64,000 bases of DNA from Scortum barcoo (lineage: Eukaryota > Chordata > Actinopteri > Centrarchiformes > Terapontidae): positions 12,334,752 through 12,398,751 of the forward strand of contig CM041548.1 in the NCBI GenBank assembly GCA_023238725.1, given 5' to 3'. The notes beneath the pieces are model-generated. The model worked only from the letters and a program-made list of their open reading frames with translations, was not told where the DNA came from and searched no databases. This document shows, in pieces, positions 1-10,770 of the stretch (the first letter of the stretch is position 1; each line of letters opens with the position of its first letter). Made by a program: the position numbers and the translations under genes.

Positions 1-489
1 GCGGGACGGTGGCGGGGGCAGCAGTGGTGGGGGGGACCCGGATGGGGCCTTGCTCCGAGTGGGGGGTGGCACTGCCGCTGCGCCTGCCTGGGACGTGAGT
101 CTCTGCAACAGATGAGGAGGATGAAGAGGAAGAAGAGGAGGAGGAGGTGGATGAAGTGGATGTGGATGACAGAGGAGTTTGTGGACTGCTGGTGGTGGTG
201 CTGCGGGGTAAAGGTCCCAACGGTGCCCCCTGTTGGTGCTGGAGGAGGAGGGGATGAGTCAGGTGGGCGGGAGGGGACCCGAACGCAGAGCCCCACGCCA
301 AGTGACTCAGGCCGGAGTGAGCCTCTCTTTGGCTGGCGTAGTTGTTGAGGTGGGAGACCAGGCGGAGCCGCAGAGGGTCTGTGCTGTCCAGGCCTTCGAT
401 TATGCTCAGATAGCGGGCCGTCTCAGCCAGGCACTCCCTGAAACCCAAACCACGGTAGTCCATCGCCAGGGCATGTGCGTCAAAATAAC
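1..489 (-). CDS. hey1: hey1 coding exon 5, partial (Orange domain and Ser/Pro-rich tail)
   Basis: The exon opens with GT of the split Gly codon, then [16 protein letters not shown]. It stays open in that frame to base 1. After the Orange domain come [20 protein letters not shown], a His/Leu/Gln-rich stretch, 12 consecutive Ser codons (about 115-150) and a Pro/Thr/Ala-rich region. No stop is reached, so the gene continues to the left. Confidence 0.94.
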
Positions 490-909
490 CTGAGGGGAGG
501 GCAAGAAGATGAGTTCAGCTGCAGACCACAAAACAAGTTTGTCCACAACTGAAGGAGCTGAATCAATATGCCCCTGGCTTTGGGACTGACTCAGACGAAA
601 CAAGACATGTAATTAGAAAACCTGTCAGACAAGTTTAAAATCTACACTTTTATCTATACTTGTATTAGTTTATGTGTTTTTCAAGAATGAAAAAAAAGTA
701 TTCAGTGTCCAGTGCCTGTCATTTAAAACACAGGACCATGATTTTTAACCAAGTCAAAGGAGTGTTTCTGTAAATATTAAAGGATCTCAGACATACCTTT
801 GCCTCCAGCAGCATGAAGCATTCTTCAGGTGGTCGACAGTCATCTGCAAAATCTCTGCTTTCTCCAGCTTGGCTGAACCCTTCAGACAAAAAGGAGCCAG
901 TTAGAAAAA

Positions 910-944
<35 letters not shown>

Positions 945-1502
945 GCACGCATAAATGAACAAAGTGGCTCTTTTCATATCTTTTTCATTCCAACATTAAC
1001 TCGGTAAAAGTGAGATTAAAGCTGCTCACCTGTTTCTCAAAGGCGCTGGGGACGAGCCTGCGCAGCTCGCTCAGGCTGTTGTTGATTCTGTCCCGGCGCC
1101 GTTTCTCAATGATCTGCAGAGAGACAGGAGCTGGTTATTCATCAGAAATAAACTGTGGCGCGGACTTCAAGCGCGGACAAACAAACAGAGATGTCTCTAC
1201 ATGTGTGACTTCACTTACCCCTCGACGCCTTTTCCTGGCCTGCACCTGAGTTGATGTGGTGGGAGACATGGACCCCAGAGGAGAGCTCATGTTCCTTCAA
1301 AGAGATGAAGCAGGGAGGCTCGGTCAGTATCACGACTATTTATCGATATGATTCAAAGATGTTGAAACCAGCGTTAATCTGGATCACTTTAAAATAAGAT
1401 AAGAGAAATAACGTACCCATTCTCATCTGCGCTCTCCTTCTCCACCTCAATAGTCTCGTCCAGCTCGCTGTCCGAGGAGCTAAAGTCGTGATTCCTTTTC
1501 AT
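1..1502 (-). CDS. hey1: hey1: hairy/enhancer-of-split related bHLH-Orange repressor (3' end outside window)
   Basis: Five exons on the minus strand: 1417-1502, 1219-1294, 1030-1113, 797-879 and 1-489 (partial). All have GT-AG borders and phases that fit each other. The product is a nuclear DNA-binding repressor downstream of Notch. The N-terminus reads [20 protein letters not shown], the HEY1 signature. The bHLH covers about residues 49-105 and has Gly in the basic region ([17 protein letters not shown]), which marks HEY proteins; HES proteins have Pro there. The Orange domain follows at about residues 110-155 ([19 protein letters not shown]). Next come HLAWGSAFG and a run of 12 Ser. The C-terminal YRPW-type motif must lie left of base 1. 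Exon 4 is 83 bp instead of the 82 needed for phase: an extra A after DHLK shifts the frame and would give a stop soon after the exon 4/5 junction. hey2 and heyl are less likely from the N-terminus. Identity is secure; integrity is doubtful. Confidence 0.95.
490..796 (-). other. hey1: hey1 intron 4
   Basis: 307 bp between exons 4 and 5. It is AT-rich, with no recognisable element. Confidence 0.85.
797..879 (-). CDS. hey1: hey1 coding exon 4 (loop and helix 2), with a 1-bp frame break
   Basis: The exon starts [19 protein letters not shown] and ends before gtatgt at 796. After DHLK the conserved MLHAAGGK is present only in the next frame, because the minus strand reads CTGAAGAATGCTT with one A too many. 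Length is 83 bp; 82 bp is needed to join exon 3 (phase 0) to exon 5 (phase 1). A sequence error in an A run is the simplest explanation. Confidence 0.9.
908..944. repeat. (AAAT)n microsatellite in hey1 intron 3
   Basis: About nine near-perfect AAAT units lie within the 150-bp intron between hey1 exons 3 and 4, about 30 bp from the exon 4 acceptor. Confidence 0.95.
1030..1113 (-). CDS. hey1: hey1 coding exon 3 (basic region and helix 1)
   Basis: 84 bp, 28 complete codons. It begins [20 protein letters not shown] and ends SAFEKQ, with donor gtgagc at 1029. This exon carries the DNA-contacting basic region and helix 1, and the frame is clean. Confidence 0.95.
1219..1294 (-). CDS. hey1: hey1 coding exon 2
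   Basis: 76 bp between the acceptor at 1296-1295 and the donor gtaag at 1218. One base completes Gly29, then [18 protein letters not shown] and the basic stretch ARKRRRG that opens the bHLH domain. Confidence 0.93.
1417..1502 (-). CDS. hey1: hey1 coding exon 1
   Basis: The ATG is at 1502-1500, followed by 28 codons and two bases (GG), then the donor gtacgt at 1416. It encodes the acidic Ser/Glu-rich N-terminus ending ESADEN. An upstream in-frame extension to 1862 is open but has no HEY similarity, so the ATG at 1502 was chosen because it matches the known HEY1 start. Confidence 0.93.
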
Positions 1503-1800
1503 TTTCGCTTCCGCCGCAGTATAGTCCTTCAGTGCGCCTGTTGCGTCCCTGTCCGCCGTGAGTTTGCGCTGCTGTGCCCGGAGCGCCTCAGTCTGACGCG
1601 CTCGGCTTTCCCACGGTGTCATTTCAACGCTGGAGCCGGACAGAGGGGGCGGGCTCACGGGCCGGAGCAGCCAATCACGGAGCGCCCGCGGGTTTGAGTG
1701 ACGGCGCAGTTGGCCCAAGCACGTCCCGGTGCGCTTTGACAAGTCAGAGAGGGGAGAGAAAAGCGAGGACGTCTCACTCTGTGGGTATGACCGGAGGCTG
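1503..1800 (-). promoter_or_regulatory. hey1: hey1 promoter and 5' UTR
   Basis: CpG-rich DNA directly upstream of the hey1 ATG. It holds a GC box (GGGGGCGGG, 1645-1653), a CCAAT box (1671-1675) and an RBPJ/CSL-type site (1608-1615). No clear TATA box on the minus strand was found, so the start of transcription cannot be placed exactly. Direct Notch control of HEY1 is established knowledge; its use of these sites is inference. Confidence 0.7.
1608..1615 (-). promoter_or_regulatory. RBPJ/CSL (Notch) binding motif
   Basis: The minus strand reads CGTGGGAA, the consensus RBPJ site, about 106 bp upstream of the hey1 ATG. An 8-bp match is weak on its own, but location and gene fit. Confidence 0.55.
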
Positions 1801-2620
1801 TGGACCTCTCGTGGTTTATTAGATCCCTGAGGCCACAGACACGCCAAAAGTATTCTGTCCATCCATTATGAGAGCTATAAATATGTCCTCTGAAAACATC
1901 TTAGAAAGTCTCGTACCAGTTCTATCTCTCAGTTTCTCCAGAAGATTTATTGAAGTTCTGAAGTTCCACAGTCTTCATTCACATCACAATCGTCCTCAGC
2001 TGATAAAGTCACCCACATGTCATGGAATTGTAATATAGGGTTTTGTAAATTTCTCTTATTTCTCAGCTCTTCCCGTCCATGCTGGTTTAAAACTTCACTC
2101 TGTGACCTTCAAAACAGCGATTCTAAAAAAGACTGTGGGATGTGGTCGAAAGCTCCGGGACAGTGTGTGAATGGAGCTCAATTTGAGATTTGTTTTGCCA
2201 AAACAAAGTGAGGAATAAGCGTTAAAAAGTTTCAAATATAAAAAAGTTTGTTTTGCTTCTGTGAGCTGAGACACTGAAACTGATTTCAAACCAACAAATT
2301 CACACCCAGCTGGAACAGACCTTTTAAAGTCAAGCTAATGGTTTTCGGTGGGCAGCTGTTCCACATTTATCATCTTTATGTACTCATCATTATTTCAACA
2401 TTAATGGAGTATATTTGCTTGTCTGAACAACTAAGACAGAGTATCACCTGCCACGACTACACAAAGAAGACTTGCATGATGACATTTTGATTTTGTACAT
2501 TACTTTTCTTAGTTGTAAGCATGCTGAGCAGGTCAGCCTCATCAGTCATTAGTTAAGTCAAAAATCAATTAATCAACTTGTTTCAGCCTTAATGGTAAAT
2601 TTGTTGGATACAGTAGTTAC
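1801..2620. other. hey1 upstream DNA, no feature seen
   Basis: Moderately AT-rich unique-looking sequence with no gene. At 2540-2590 a short stretch with repeated 'aatcaattaatca' resembles the end of the common teleost repeat that ends in 'gcagccct', but it is too short to call. Confidence 0.4.
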
Positions 2621-2658
2621 TTATAGGAGCCACCAGTCTTGTGGTGGTGCTGATGTGG
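2621..2658 (+). repeat. left arm of a perfect 38-bp inverted repeat
   Basis: This arm begins ttataggagccaccagtctt and is the exact reverse complement of 3443-3480. It is followed by a G-rich run (2657-2669). Confidence 0.93.
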
Positions 2659-3099
2659 GGGGGCGGGGGTATATGAGTAATTTAATAATTATGTAATTGA
2701 TAACTTTTTTTACTCGTTTTTACGCTAATATAATGTGTAGCTAGTGGAGTAGAAATATGAAGCAGCACAAAAAGAAAGTACTCAAGTCAAGTAAAAGCAC
2801 CTCAGGTTTGCACTTTCATGACCTGAATAAATGTATTTAGTGATTCACCACCGCTGCACATCACAGCTTTGCCTCTTGAACTGTTTTTGAATCATTATCC
2901 TTCATACAATCTTCATATAATCCCTCCTCCTTCTTCGTAAAAGTGACATTTAAAGGGTTTGCTGACTCTAGATGGAGTGATGCATCTTACCAACACGGAG
3001 GATCTTTGGAGAAACTTTGACAGCGGTCCAATGGACTTTCGGTCCGTGACTGCCCCCCTCCTCCCCCCGTGTGTGTCTGTGTGTCCCGGTTGTGATGAG

Positions 3100-3330
3100 G
3101 AGTGGCTGGCCGGCTGTCAGCACGCGCTGGCCGTGGGAAAGTTCCCTAACCGGCGCTGATAACCAATCAGAGGCCGGCGGCCGTCTCCGGCGCTGGAATG
3201 AATGGAGCAATTGGTCGGGGCGACGGGCGGTCTGCGAGCGAGCGTGTGAACCTGTAATCCAATACTAACTCAGCCCGGGAGGAGAGACGGGGAGCACCGC
3301 CGCAACCAGAGGAAGCCTCCACGTCTAATC
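3100..3330. promoter_or_regulatory. GC-rich island with CCAAT boxes, candidate enhancer or promoter
   Basis: A CpG-rich block about 1.6-1.8 kb upstream of the hey1 ATG in otherwise AT-rich DNA. It contains CCAAT at 3163-3167 and 3259-3263, an inverted CCAAT (ATTGG) at 3210-3214, and an RBPJ motif CGTGGGAA at 3132-3139. It could be a distal hey1 promoter or Notch enhancer, or the promoter of an unseen non-coding RNA. Direction is not determined. Confidence 0.45.
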
Positions 3331-3442
3331 TTACCCCACAGAGAGACCTCATGCACGGTGAAGGCGCTGTGGGGACTTCAAGGACTCGACAAAAGAGCGC
3401 AGTGCAATCAAAGCCTCATCCACCCCCCCACTCCAGGAGTTT

Positions 3443-3480
3443 CCACATCAGCACCACCACAAGACTGGTGGCTCCTATAA
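3443..3480 (-). repeat. right arm of a perfect 38-bp inverted repeat
   Basis: This arm is the exact reverse complement of 2621-2658 over 38 bases. The space between the arms is 784 bp. I find no target-site duplication next to the arms, so a transposon reading is unproven. Confidence 0.93.
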
Positions 3481-6400
3481 TGGTCACACTCCCCCAAATA
3501 ATTTGACAGAGCCGCTGGTGCGTGTTTGTATACACGGAGGGCTCGTGTTACTGCGTGTGGAGCTGCAGCTCTTCAGTGGAGGGTCTCCTGCAGGGACCGG
3601 ACTGTGGCTTATTTAAACAACAGGCCGTCATTCAGGAGGAAAGAGGATGATGTTATATAAGATGGGTCCTTGCATAACTTAAAATATATTTTAAATCAAC
3701 ACTTAAAAGCAATGCATTTTGCTATTGTTGTTTATTTCAGTAATAATGAGGTAGCTGGTGTGCTCATGCAGAGTCCAAAAATTCATTTTATAGGCTGACA
3801 GAGGCTCCAGGAAGTTACCGGTCCCAGCCAAGAGACAGACTGGTGCTTAACCCCACAGAAAACAGGGAATTGTAGCTTTCACGCTTGTTGTAGGGATGAA
3901 AAAAACAAGATATAAAGTTTTGATTCAGGGACATTTAGAGGTGCTAGCAGGCGGATGCTTGGTTAGAAAAAGCTTCAGTATTTACCACATATAAATGAGA
4001 GTGGAGTCGACCTTACCACTCACCCCCCCCACCAGAAAGCACATAAATATATTTTTACAAATCTTTAATAGGTGCAGTAAGCGACAACATTACATCAAAT
4101 AAACTTCATTCATCAAATTAAAACTTTAACTGTCTATTTAGATGACTTTAACAGCAATGTTAGCAATCTTTGGGATCCACATCCAAACCAGTTGGTACCA
4201 GCAGCATACCAACCTGCCCCAAAGAAAAAAAATACATACATGTGAAGCATCACCTCCAGGCAACAAAACTGAAAGGCTGCGAATGAAGATAGAAACACAC
4301 AGCACCACCATTCATCCTCTGAGGGAATGTACTGTCTCTGATTTTAATCTCATGCTCATAAACATCAACCAAAAACACTAAATTATGGATCAGTCATTGC
4401 TGTGTTGACCCCCCCCCCCCGTCCCCACACCCACACACAACCCCACACACACAGTAATACGGTGATCCTTATCAGTGGGAAGCAACCAAAGGCGTAATAG
4501 TCATCACAGAGAGAGGAGGCTGCCTTGTTTGGTTTATATGAATGAGAGGAAGCACTTAGGGCTGTTTTCATCTTATTGTTGTCGTACAAGGCTACACTTA
4601 TAGCACGACAGACACACACGTATCCCACATCCATCGAACTGATTATTGGTGTGTGTGTGTGAAGGTGTGTTGGGGGGAGTGGGAGTGTGGGAGCTGCGTT
4701 CACATGCATCTGAGTTCATGCAACCTGAGGCCTTTGTCACAATAAACACAGGTGTGCATCCACATTAGTTACTGACTGACTGTGTGTGTGTGTAACAAGG
4801 GGAGGGGGAGGGAGGGGAGTGAGTGAGGGAGGAGGTGGGGGTGAGCCCTCTTGTTGTATTTCAAGTTCACCCAGAGTTCCCACGCTGTTATTTTCTGCAC
4901 GGCTGTCTTTGTTCTACCGGTCTCATCACATGTTGTGATTAGTAGGGCCTTTCAGGGGCCGCCCTTTGAAGGTGAGGGCCCGCAACACGACATCATCAAA
5001 TCCCCTCCTCCTCCTCCTCCTCCCCTCTGCTCCCGCTGCAAATCAGGCCACCAAAACGACTCAAATTCAGGGAGCCAAAATAATCAGGCTCGCAGTGACG
5101 GTTCACCTCCACTGCTCCCTCCACTCTTGTGTTCGTTTCTCTTTTTCTTTCATGTCTCATTTCCTGTTTTCACATATTTTCCCCTCTCTTGTTTTCTTGA
5201 GTCACTCCGTCTTTTTCTCCCTCTCAATCAGTGCTCTGCCGTGAGATTGAACTCAGAAAGGTAATTTTTTTTGCCTCTCTAAACGTTCCCCTCAGCTGCC
5301 AAACGCTGAAGATCGATACCCGTGGTTTATGGTCAGTTTGAAGGGGAGGCATTAAGACATTTATTTCGAAATTAAACGTCGGGTTATCAGAAAATGATAC
5401 ATTTCCACGTCCTCTGGCCGCTAGCACCATACAATCAGGAGGAGCTTTAAATGTCAGTTTATTAGTGAGCCACAAGAGCATTTTTTCATGTGTCATCAGC
5501 ACAGACATAAATCGAGTCTAGACCAGAGTCTTACCAGAAGGAAATGGTTGAACTGCTGTGCGTTCACACTCAGACTTTGAAGCAGCTTTAAAGGAGGATT
5601 TCACCTTTAAATCCACTTCAGTGCTGCACACAGTCCACATTTTTTACATTAAGTCTAATCACCTCTGCTGTGCATGCTTGCGCAATGGCCTACATGTCAT
5701 CAGGTGTTTAGCTGCATCAGTTTGTTTGGATCTGAGTTCCTGCAAAGAGCCCGTGTGGACCTACGTGACGTCGGCACGGGTAAATGATCGAGGCTGCAGC
5801 GTCGACAGAGTGACGTTGATAAATGATGTTGATATTGTGTTCAGGAACTCTCAGTTGCTCCTTAACCAAACAAGGTCCTGCTAAATGCTCATAATGCTCT
5901 AAACACAGGCCAATGAGACACCATTTATCAGCACAAGTTTTTATTTTGTTAAGACATGTTTCATATCATTAGTTTTTTATATTGATATATCATCAATAGA
6001 AACACAACATAAAAGAAAGAAATTATTAAATTTGTGCAGCTGTACAACATGTGAACCAGCTCTGAACAACAATCCTGAGACAAATCAGCACTCAGCGTCT
6101 GTCAGTTAAACCTGCTCACCACTTCCTCTTCTTTGGTCAAATGAATCAGCTCCTGACTCAACTGATGACGGATGTTAAGGTTGCAAATTTCCCAAGGGCA
6201 CTATAATCTGTTCAGTAACCTTATAAAACCTTATATAAGCCTGATAAATTTTTGGTTTCAGGGCCTTTACATGTGACAGTGGCGTAAATGTACAAATGTG
6301 GCATTCATTGCAAAACAGACTCGAGAAAATAAAAGTAGTCACAGAATTCGTAGAAACACTGCAGAAGACTTGTTTCCCACACTTTTTAAAGATTCCTTCC

Positions 6401-9400
6401 AGAAATACTTAAATATGGACATTAATGCTCTACTTGGAATGATAATTCAAATGTGATAAGATTTTCTCACAAAAATATCACTGAACTTTTCTTTTTTTTC
6501 CTATAATGCATATTTAATTCCTCATTGAAACCCATTACCAAAGAATAGGCAAATGTTTGCAAACTACTAAAGACAAGACTTCACTGAAAAGTCCTTTCTT
6601 AGCTTCAAGTTTCACTGTCACTCTTCTGTAGGTTGTATACTGGACCTTGGCTGGCTTCCTGTTGTCATCTCATGCATACATGTGTTAAAGGTTAAAGGTG
6701 AGCACAGAGAAACTTTCTGTCTTCAGCAGATGAAAGTGCAAACAGCTTTTTAGTATCAAACTCTGCCCACACATCACTCTGCACGGTGAAGAAACAAAAC
6801 TCATTTCTGAGTGCGGGGGGGGGGACTTTAAATATTTCCCTGTTACACACTCATGTTTGGCTTTGCTAAAACTAAATACCCCAGTTTCTGGAGGTGAGTC
6901 ACGGTGAGACACTGAGAGATGCAGCGTCTGCAGGTTAGCCAAAGACAGATGTTCGTTCGCTCAAAACAATACGGCGAGCCGCTCTCTGGTGAGACCCCAC
7001 GGAGGGCGAGCCTTGTTATTGTTTATAAATAGAGCTGTGTGGAGCGCTGAGGAAGGCCAACTTTGTTTCCCCTGACAGGGAGAGGAAGCGACGGCTAATT
7101 CTGCTCCAGACGTGTGTGACACCCGACCATTGTGCCTTTTAGAGAGAAAGGGGGTGAGAGAGAGAGACATTGTTTATGAATGTGTGTCTTTAGGAGGGTG
7201 GGCTGTTTGTGAGGCAGGGGTGAGGGCTGTGTGTGTGTGAGAGAGACACCCTTGTATTGTCCTTTAGGAGGGTGGGGGTCTGAACGTGGTTTCATTGTTT
7301 GTCCTTGTCTATCACTGACAGTTCCCCTGTGGGTTTTGTTAACGGGGTCCTCTCCCTCACATTGGTTATACACAGACCATATTCCTCAGTGCGTGTGTGT
7401 GTGTGTGTGCGTGTGTGTTGAGGAAGTGAAGGATGTGTCAGAGTTGACCCGCTGACACTCATCTCGTCTTGTCTCCCCATGGGAAGTGTTCGAGGGCCTC
7501 CCCCTGTCACACACACAGAAACACACAGCAAGAGACAGAGGGAGAGACTGAGTCTGTCTCAATGACACAACTGTTTTCTTTTGAACATTGTTGATGATTT
7601 TTTGCCCCCCTTTTTGCACTCTGAAAGCTTATTTTACAAGCATCTTATTTTACTTTTTTAATTATTTTGAGCACATCTTTAAATCTATGTCAAAACAATG
7701 CAAAGAAACGTGCAAAGTTTTTGCCCTTTTTCACACATTGGATTTTCGGATATATCAGTTATGTTCTCTGATGACTCAAATTATTTCTTATTTCTTTCTG
7801 TTGCATTTTAACCCTTTAGCTGACAATGTCATGTATGGTTTTCTTCATAAAGCAACTTAAATAGCTCCTCTGTCTCTGAGGAGTTATTTATTTGTAACAA
7901 CTACTTTATTTTGCAAGAAATATAATGTCAAATGAATTATGTGTTTTAATAACGTGATGAAGAAATGTTGTCTGCTCAGTTGCAATATGTTCACACAGAG
8001 CTGATTTGCAAAACATTTGCTTGTAGTGTCTTTCTTTCATTTTCATAACAGTATCCTTTCTTGCAATATTGCTCAAGACACTGTCATTGTACTTGCATAA
8101 AACAAAATGTGGTTTTGCCATAATGTGTGTAATGTTAGAGAAATTAGAATGCAAAAAAATATTAGTAAAATAATTATAATAGGTAAAGGAAGACATTAAA
8201 CAGTGGTGTGTAATTAAAATTTATAGAATAAGCGTCTAGATTTTTCTTACTGTGAAAATGTTACATGCATCATCGGTGAAAAGAACAAAACCTTTCCAAC
8301 CACAACACTGTCTCATACTTTCTGACTTCCCAGCCCTGTCTGTGGCACTCAGCCCACTGAAGATGTTAATGTCTCATAAAAATATGTGCTTTCATTAAAC
8401 AAACAAAAAAAAAAAGGCTCAGTAATTTCCTAGAACATCTGTGAACTGCACTTGGTGTGGTTGTTGGGGGGGGGGGTGGTTTCAGCTGTGGATTAACACA
8501 CATTTGGTGCTCTGGGGAATATCAGCAGCAGGATGGTTGTTTGTGTGATCGTCTCAAAATAAACTGCAGTGTTTATGTTCATTGTAATGTCTCCCAGTGC
8601 AACAGTGTGTCTCACTGATGTTCTGGAGAACAATGGACCTCACCACCACCATGGTACAGAGGAATAAGATATATCAGGCTGTGACTATTAGCAGGATGCA
8701 TTCATACAAGATGCCATCCTTTAAAACCAATTTATATTTTTAAAAGTAGAATAATTAGAATACTGTACATGTAAACTATACCATTAGGATTAGCGTCACC
8801 GAACAGATTCAGGGAATAAAGCTGTCTTTGAGCCTGGATATGAGGGTTCGGAGGCACCTGTAGCTCTTCCCGGACAGCGGAGTTGATGGACATATGTTGC
8901 AGGGATCATGTCTGAGATTCAGGAAACACAGACGACCTGAACACACACACCCCTTCATCTGCAATTCTCTGATCTTCTAAATGGTCCTTTAATCCTCAGT
9001 CTGGTACATTTGATATCTAAATTCAACAGGTGGATGGGAGGCTGAACTTGGTATTTGACCCCCATTTGTTGCATCCACTCAAGTCAAAACAAAAAGTCTG
9101 GAGTACCTGCTGGTGAATATTCACAGGATGTCATAATCGGCGCTGTCTGACTCTGGTCAGTGGGTGTGACTCATGTCTGGAGTCAGCGAAACTCCTGGTG
9201 GGTGGTCACTGTGAGGAGAGAGTGAGAGAAAGTCATAGAGAACAAAGGCAGTTATTTCACTTTCATCTCAGCTCGAGGTACTTATTCGCTTTGAGTTTGA
9301 CCCAGTCACACTCTCAGACTGGCCTTGCGCCCTTGGTGAGCAGTGAATTTTGTCCTGTTTGGACATTTTATATAACGAAGAGCATACAGGACAAGAGTGG

Positions 9401-10303
9401 CAGCAAAGATTGGAGGAGAGGATAACCTGCTGGCATGCCACAGAAGTCACGAGTAGCGTAAGAAGTTCATGGTTTGTGCCTGACGCCCCAAATTTGATCC
9501 TTTGATATGGCTGCTGTGTGATCTCTCAGCCTGACATGAAGGTCTGTCGAAATGTGGGGCGAAAAGCAACATCGATTTCATGCGTTTGTGAAATGCATGC
9601 ACACACACTCACACACACACACACTCCTAATGCACACAAACTTCTAATCACTCATCTTTGCTCACTAATTCGATAACGAGGCCTAACAGTCGAAACATGT
9701 TTTAACGTTTGACATTTGGCCTTCCCCCAAAAAAAGAAAGGGGGGAACAAAACGAGCCTCCCTTCAGTGTCTTTGCAGTCTTGGGAGAGAGGACCCCCCC
9801 CCCACCCCCACCTCCTCCTCCTGTAGCAGCGAGGGGTTGCTGGTCCTCTGACCCCAGTAATGATGGAGGGTCAGGAGTCAGGTTGTGTGAAGGACCCGTC
9901 TACGTCTGCAGAGCGCGTGAGGAGCGCCTGGGAACCAGAGCTCGCTGTGTGATCCCGTGTAATTGATCTCTCCAGAGGGGGCCAGTGGTGTGTATTTATT
10001 TTTATGTGTGGTGGTTGTGTGTGTGTGTAGGAGGGGAGCGACCGCGACAGGAGACACACACAGCGGAAACAGTAGATCCCAGCGGTTGGCCTGTCGTGCC
10101 GTGACCAGGGTGCCCTGTCTGCCTGCCTGTCTAAGGGAGAAATGACAGGAGACAGCGGAGGGAAAAGCTTCGCGGCTGAGGCGACTTTACGCTTCACTGT
10201 CTCCTGAGACAGGCAGAAAAAAGCAGATTATGCTCCCAAATTAGCGTTTCCCATAGTTAGAAAGAGCACAATACAGCACAAGGATATCAGTCAACAGAGC
10301 GAA
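3481..10303. other. intergenic DNA
   Basis: No gene recognised. It contains a C(12) run near 4410, CA/TG-rich patches (about 4420-4455, 4648-4670, 4780-4792, 7220-7245, 7393-7419, 9600-9628), purine-rich blocks (4797-4845) and AT-rich DNA at 5900-8300. Open frames here are low-complexity or unmatched. Confidence 0.6.
7393..7419. repeat. (GT)n microsatellite
   Basis: A GT run interrupted once by GC. Confidence 0.9.
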
Positions 10304-10770
10304 AGGAGGAATTTAACATTTTGGGAATATTTAGTTTCTTGCCAAGAGTTAAATGTTTGTAAGGTAAATATGTTACAGGAACCAACAGCTGGTTGTCTTA
10401 GCTCAGCATGCGGACCTGAAAAAGTGGGCTCTGTCCAAAGGTAACAAAATTTATCTACAAGCATATCTAAAGCTCACAAATGAACATGTTATATGTCGTC
10501 TTTTTAATCAAAAGAAAAACCAACGTGAAAGAACTACAAGTCGTGGTTTTATGAGTGGTAATGTGTCAGACTGTGTCTTGGCTGGGAGCGGTAATTTAGT
10601 GTTGGACAGAGCCAGGTTAGCTGTTTCCCCGTTCCAAGTCTTCATGCTAAACTATGCTACCCAGCTGCTGGCTATACATGGTACAAATATAAAAGAAGTT
10701 TCAGTCTTCACATCCAACTCTCAGCAGATAAGCTAATGAACATGTTGCCCAAAATGTTGAACTCTTTCCT
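10304..10770. mobile_element. non-autonomous repeat with terminal inverted repeats (teleost family, copy 1)
   Basis: The ends are inverted copies: AGGAGGAATTTAACATTTTG on the left, against AGGAAAGAGTTCAACATTTT read inward from the right. The interior carries phrases I recognise from a very common percomorph repeat, such as 'gctctgtccaaaggtaacaa' and 'ggacagagccaggttagctg'. It has no coding capacity and looks like a MITE-type element. The superfamily cannot be named from one copy, and no clear target-site duplication was seen. Confidence 0.7.

Noticed and set aside
1389..1862. A 157-codon minus-strand open frame covering hey1 exon 1
   Set aside because: Only the part from the Met at 1502 to 1417 matches HEY1; the rest is promoter DNA upstream and intron sequence downstream that happen to be open.
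1874..1882. TATA-like string (ctataaatat)
   Set aside because: It reads in the plus direction, away from hey1, and about 370 bp from its ATG. Nothing downstream on the plus strand looks like a gene.
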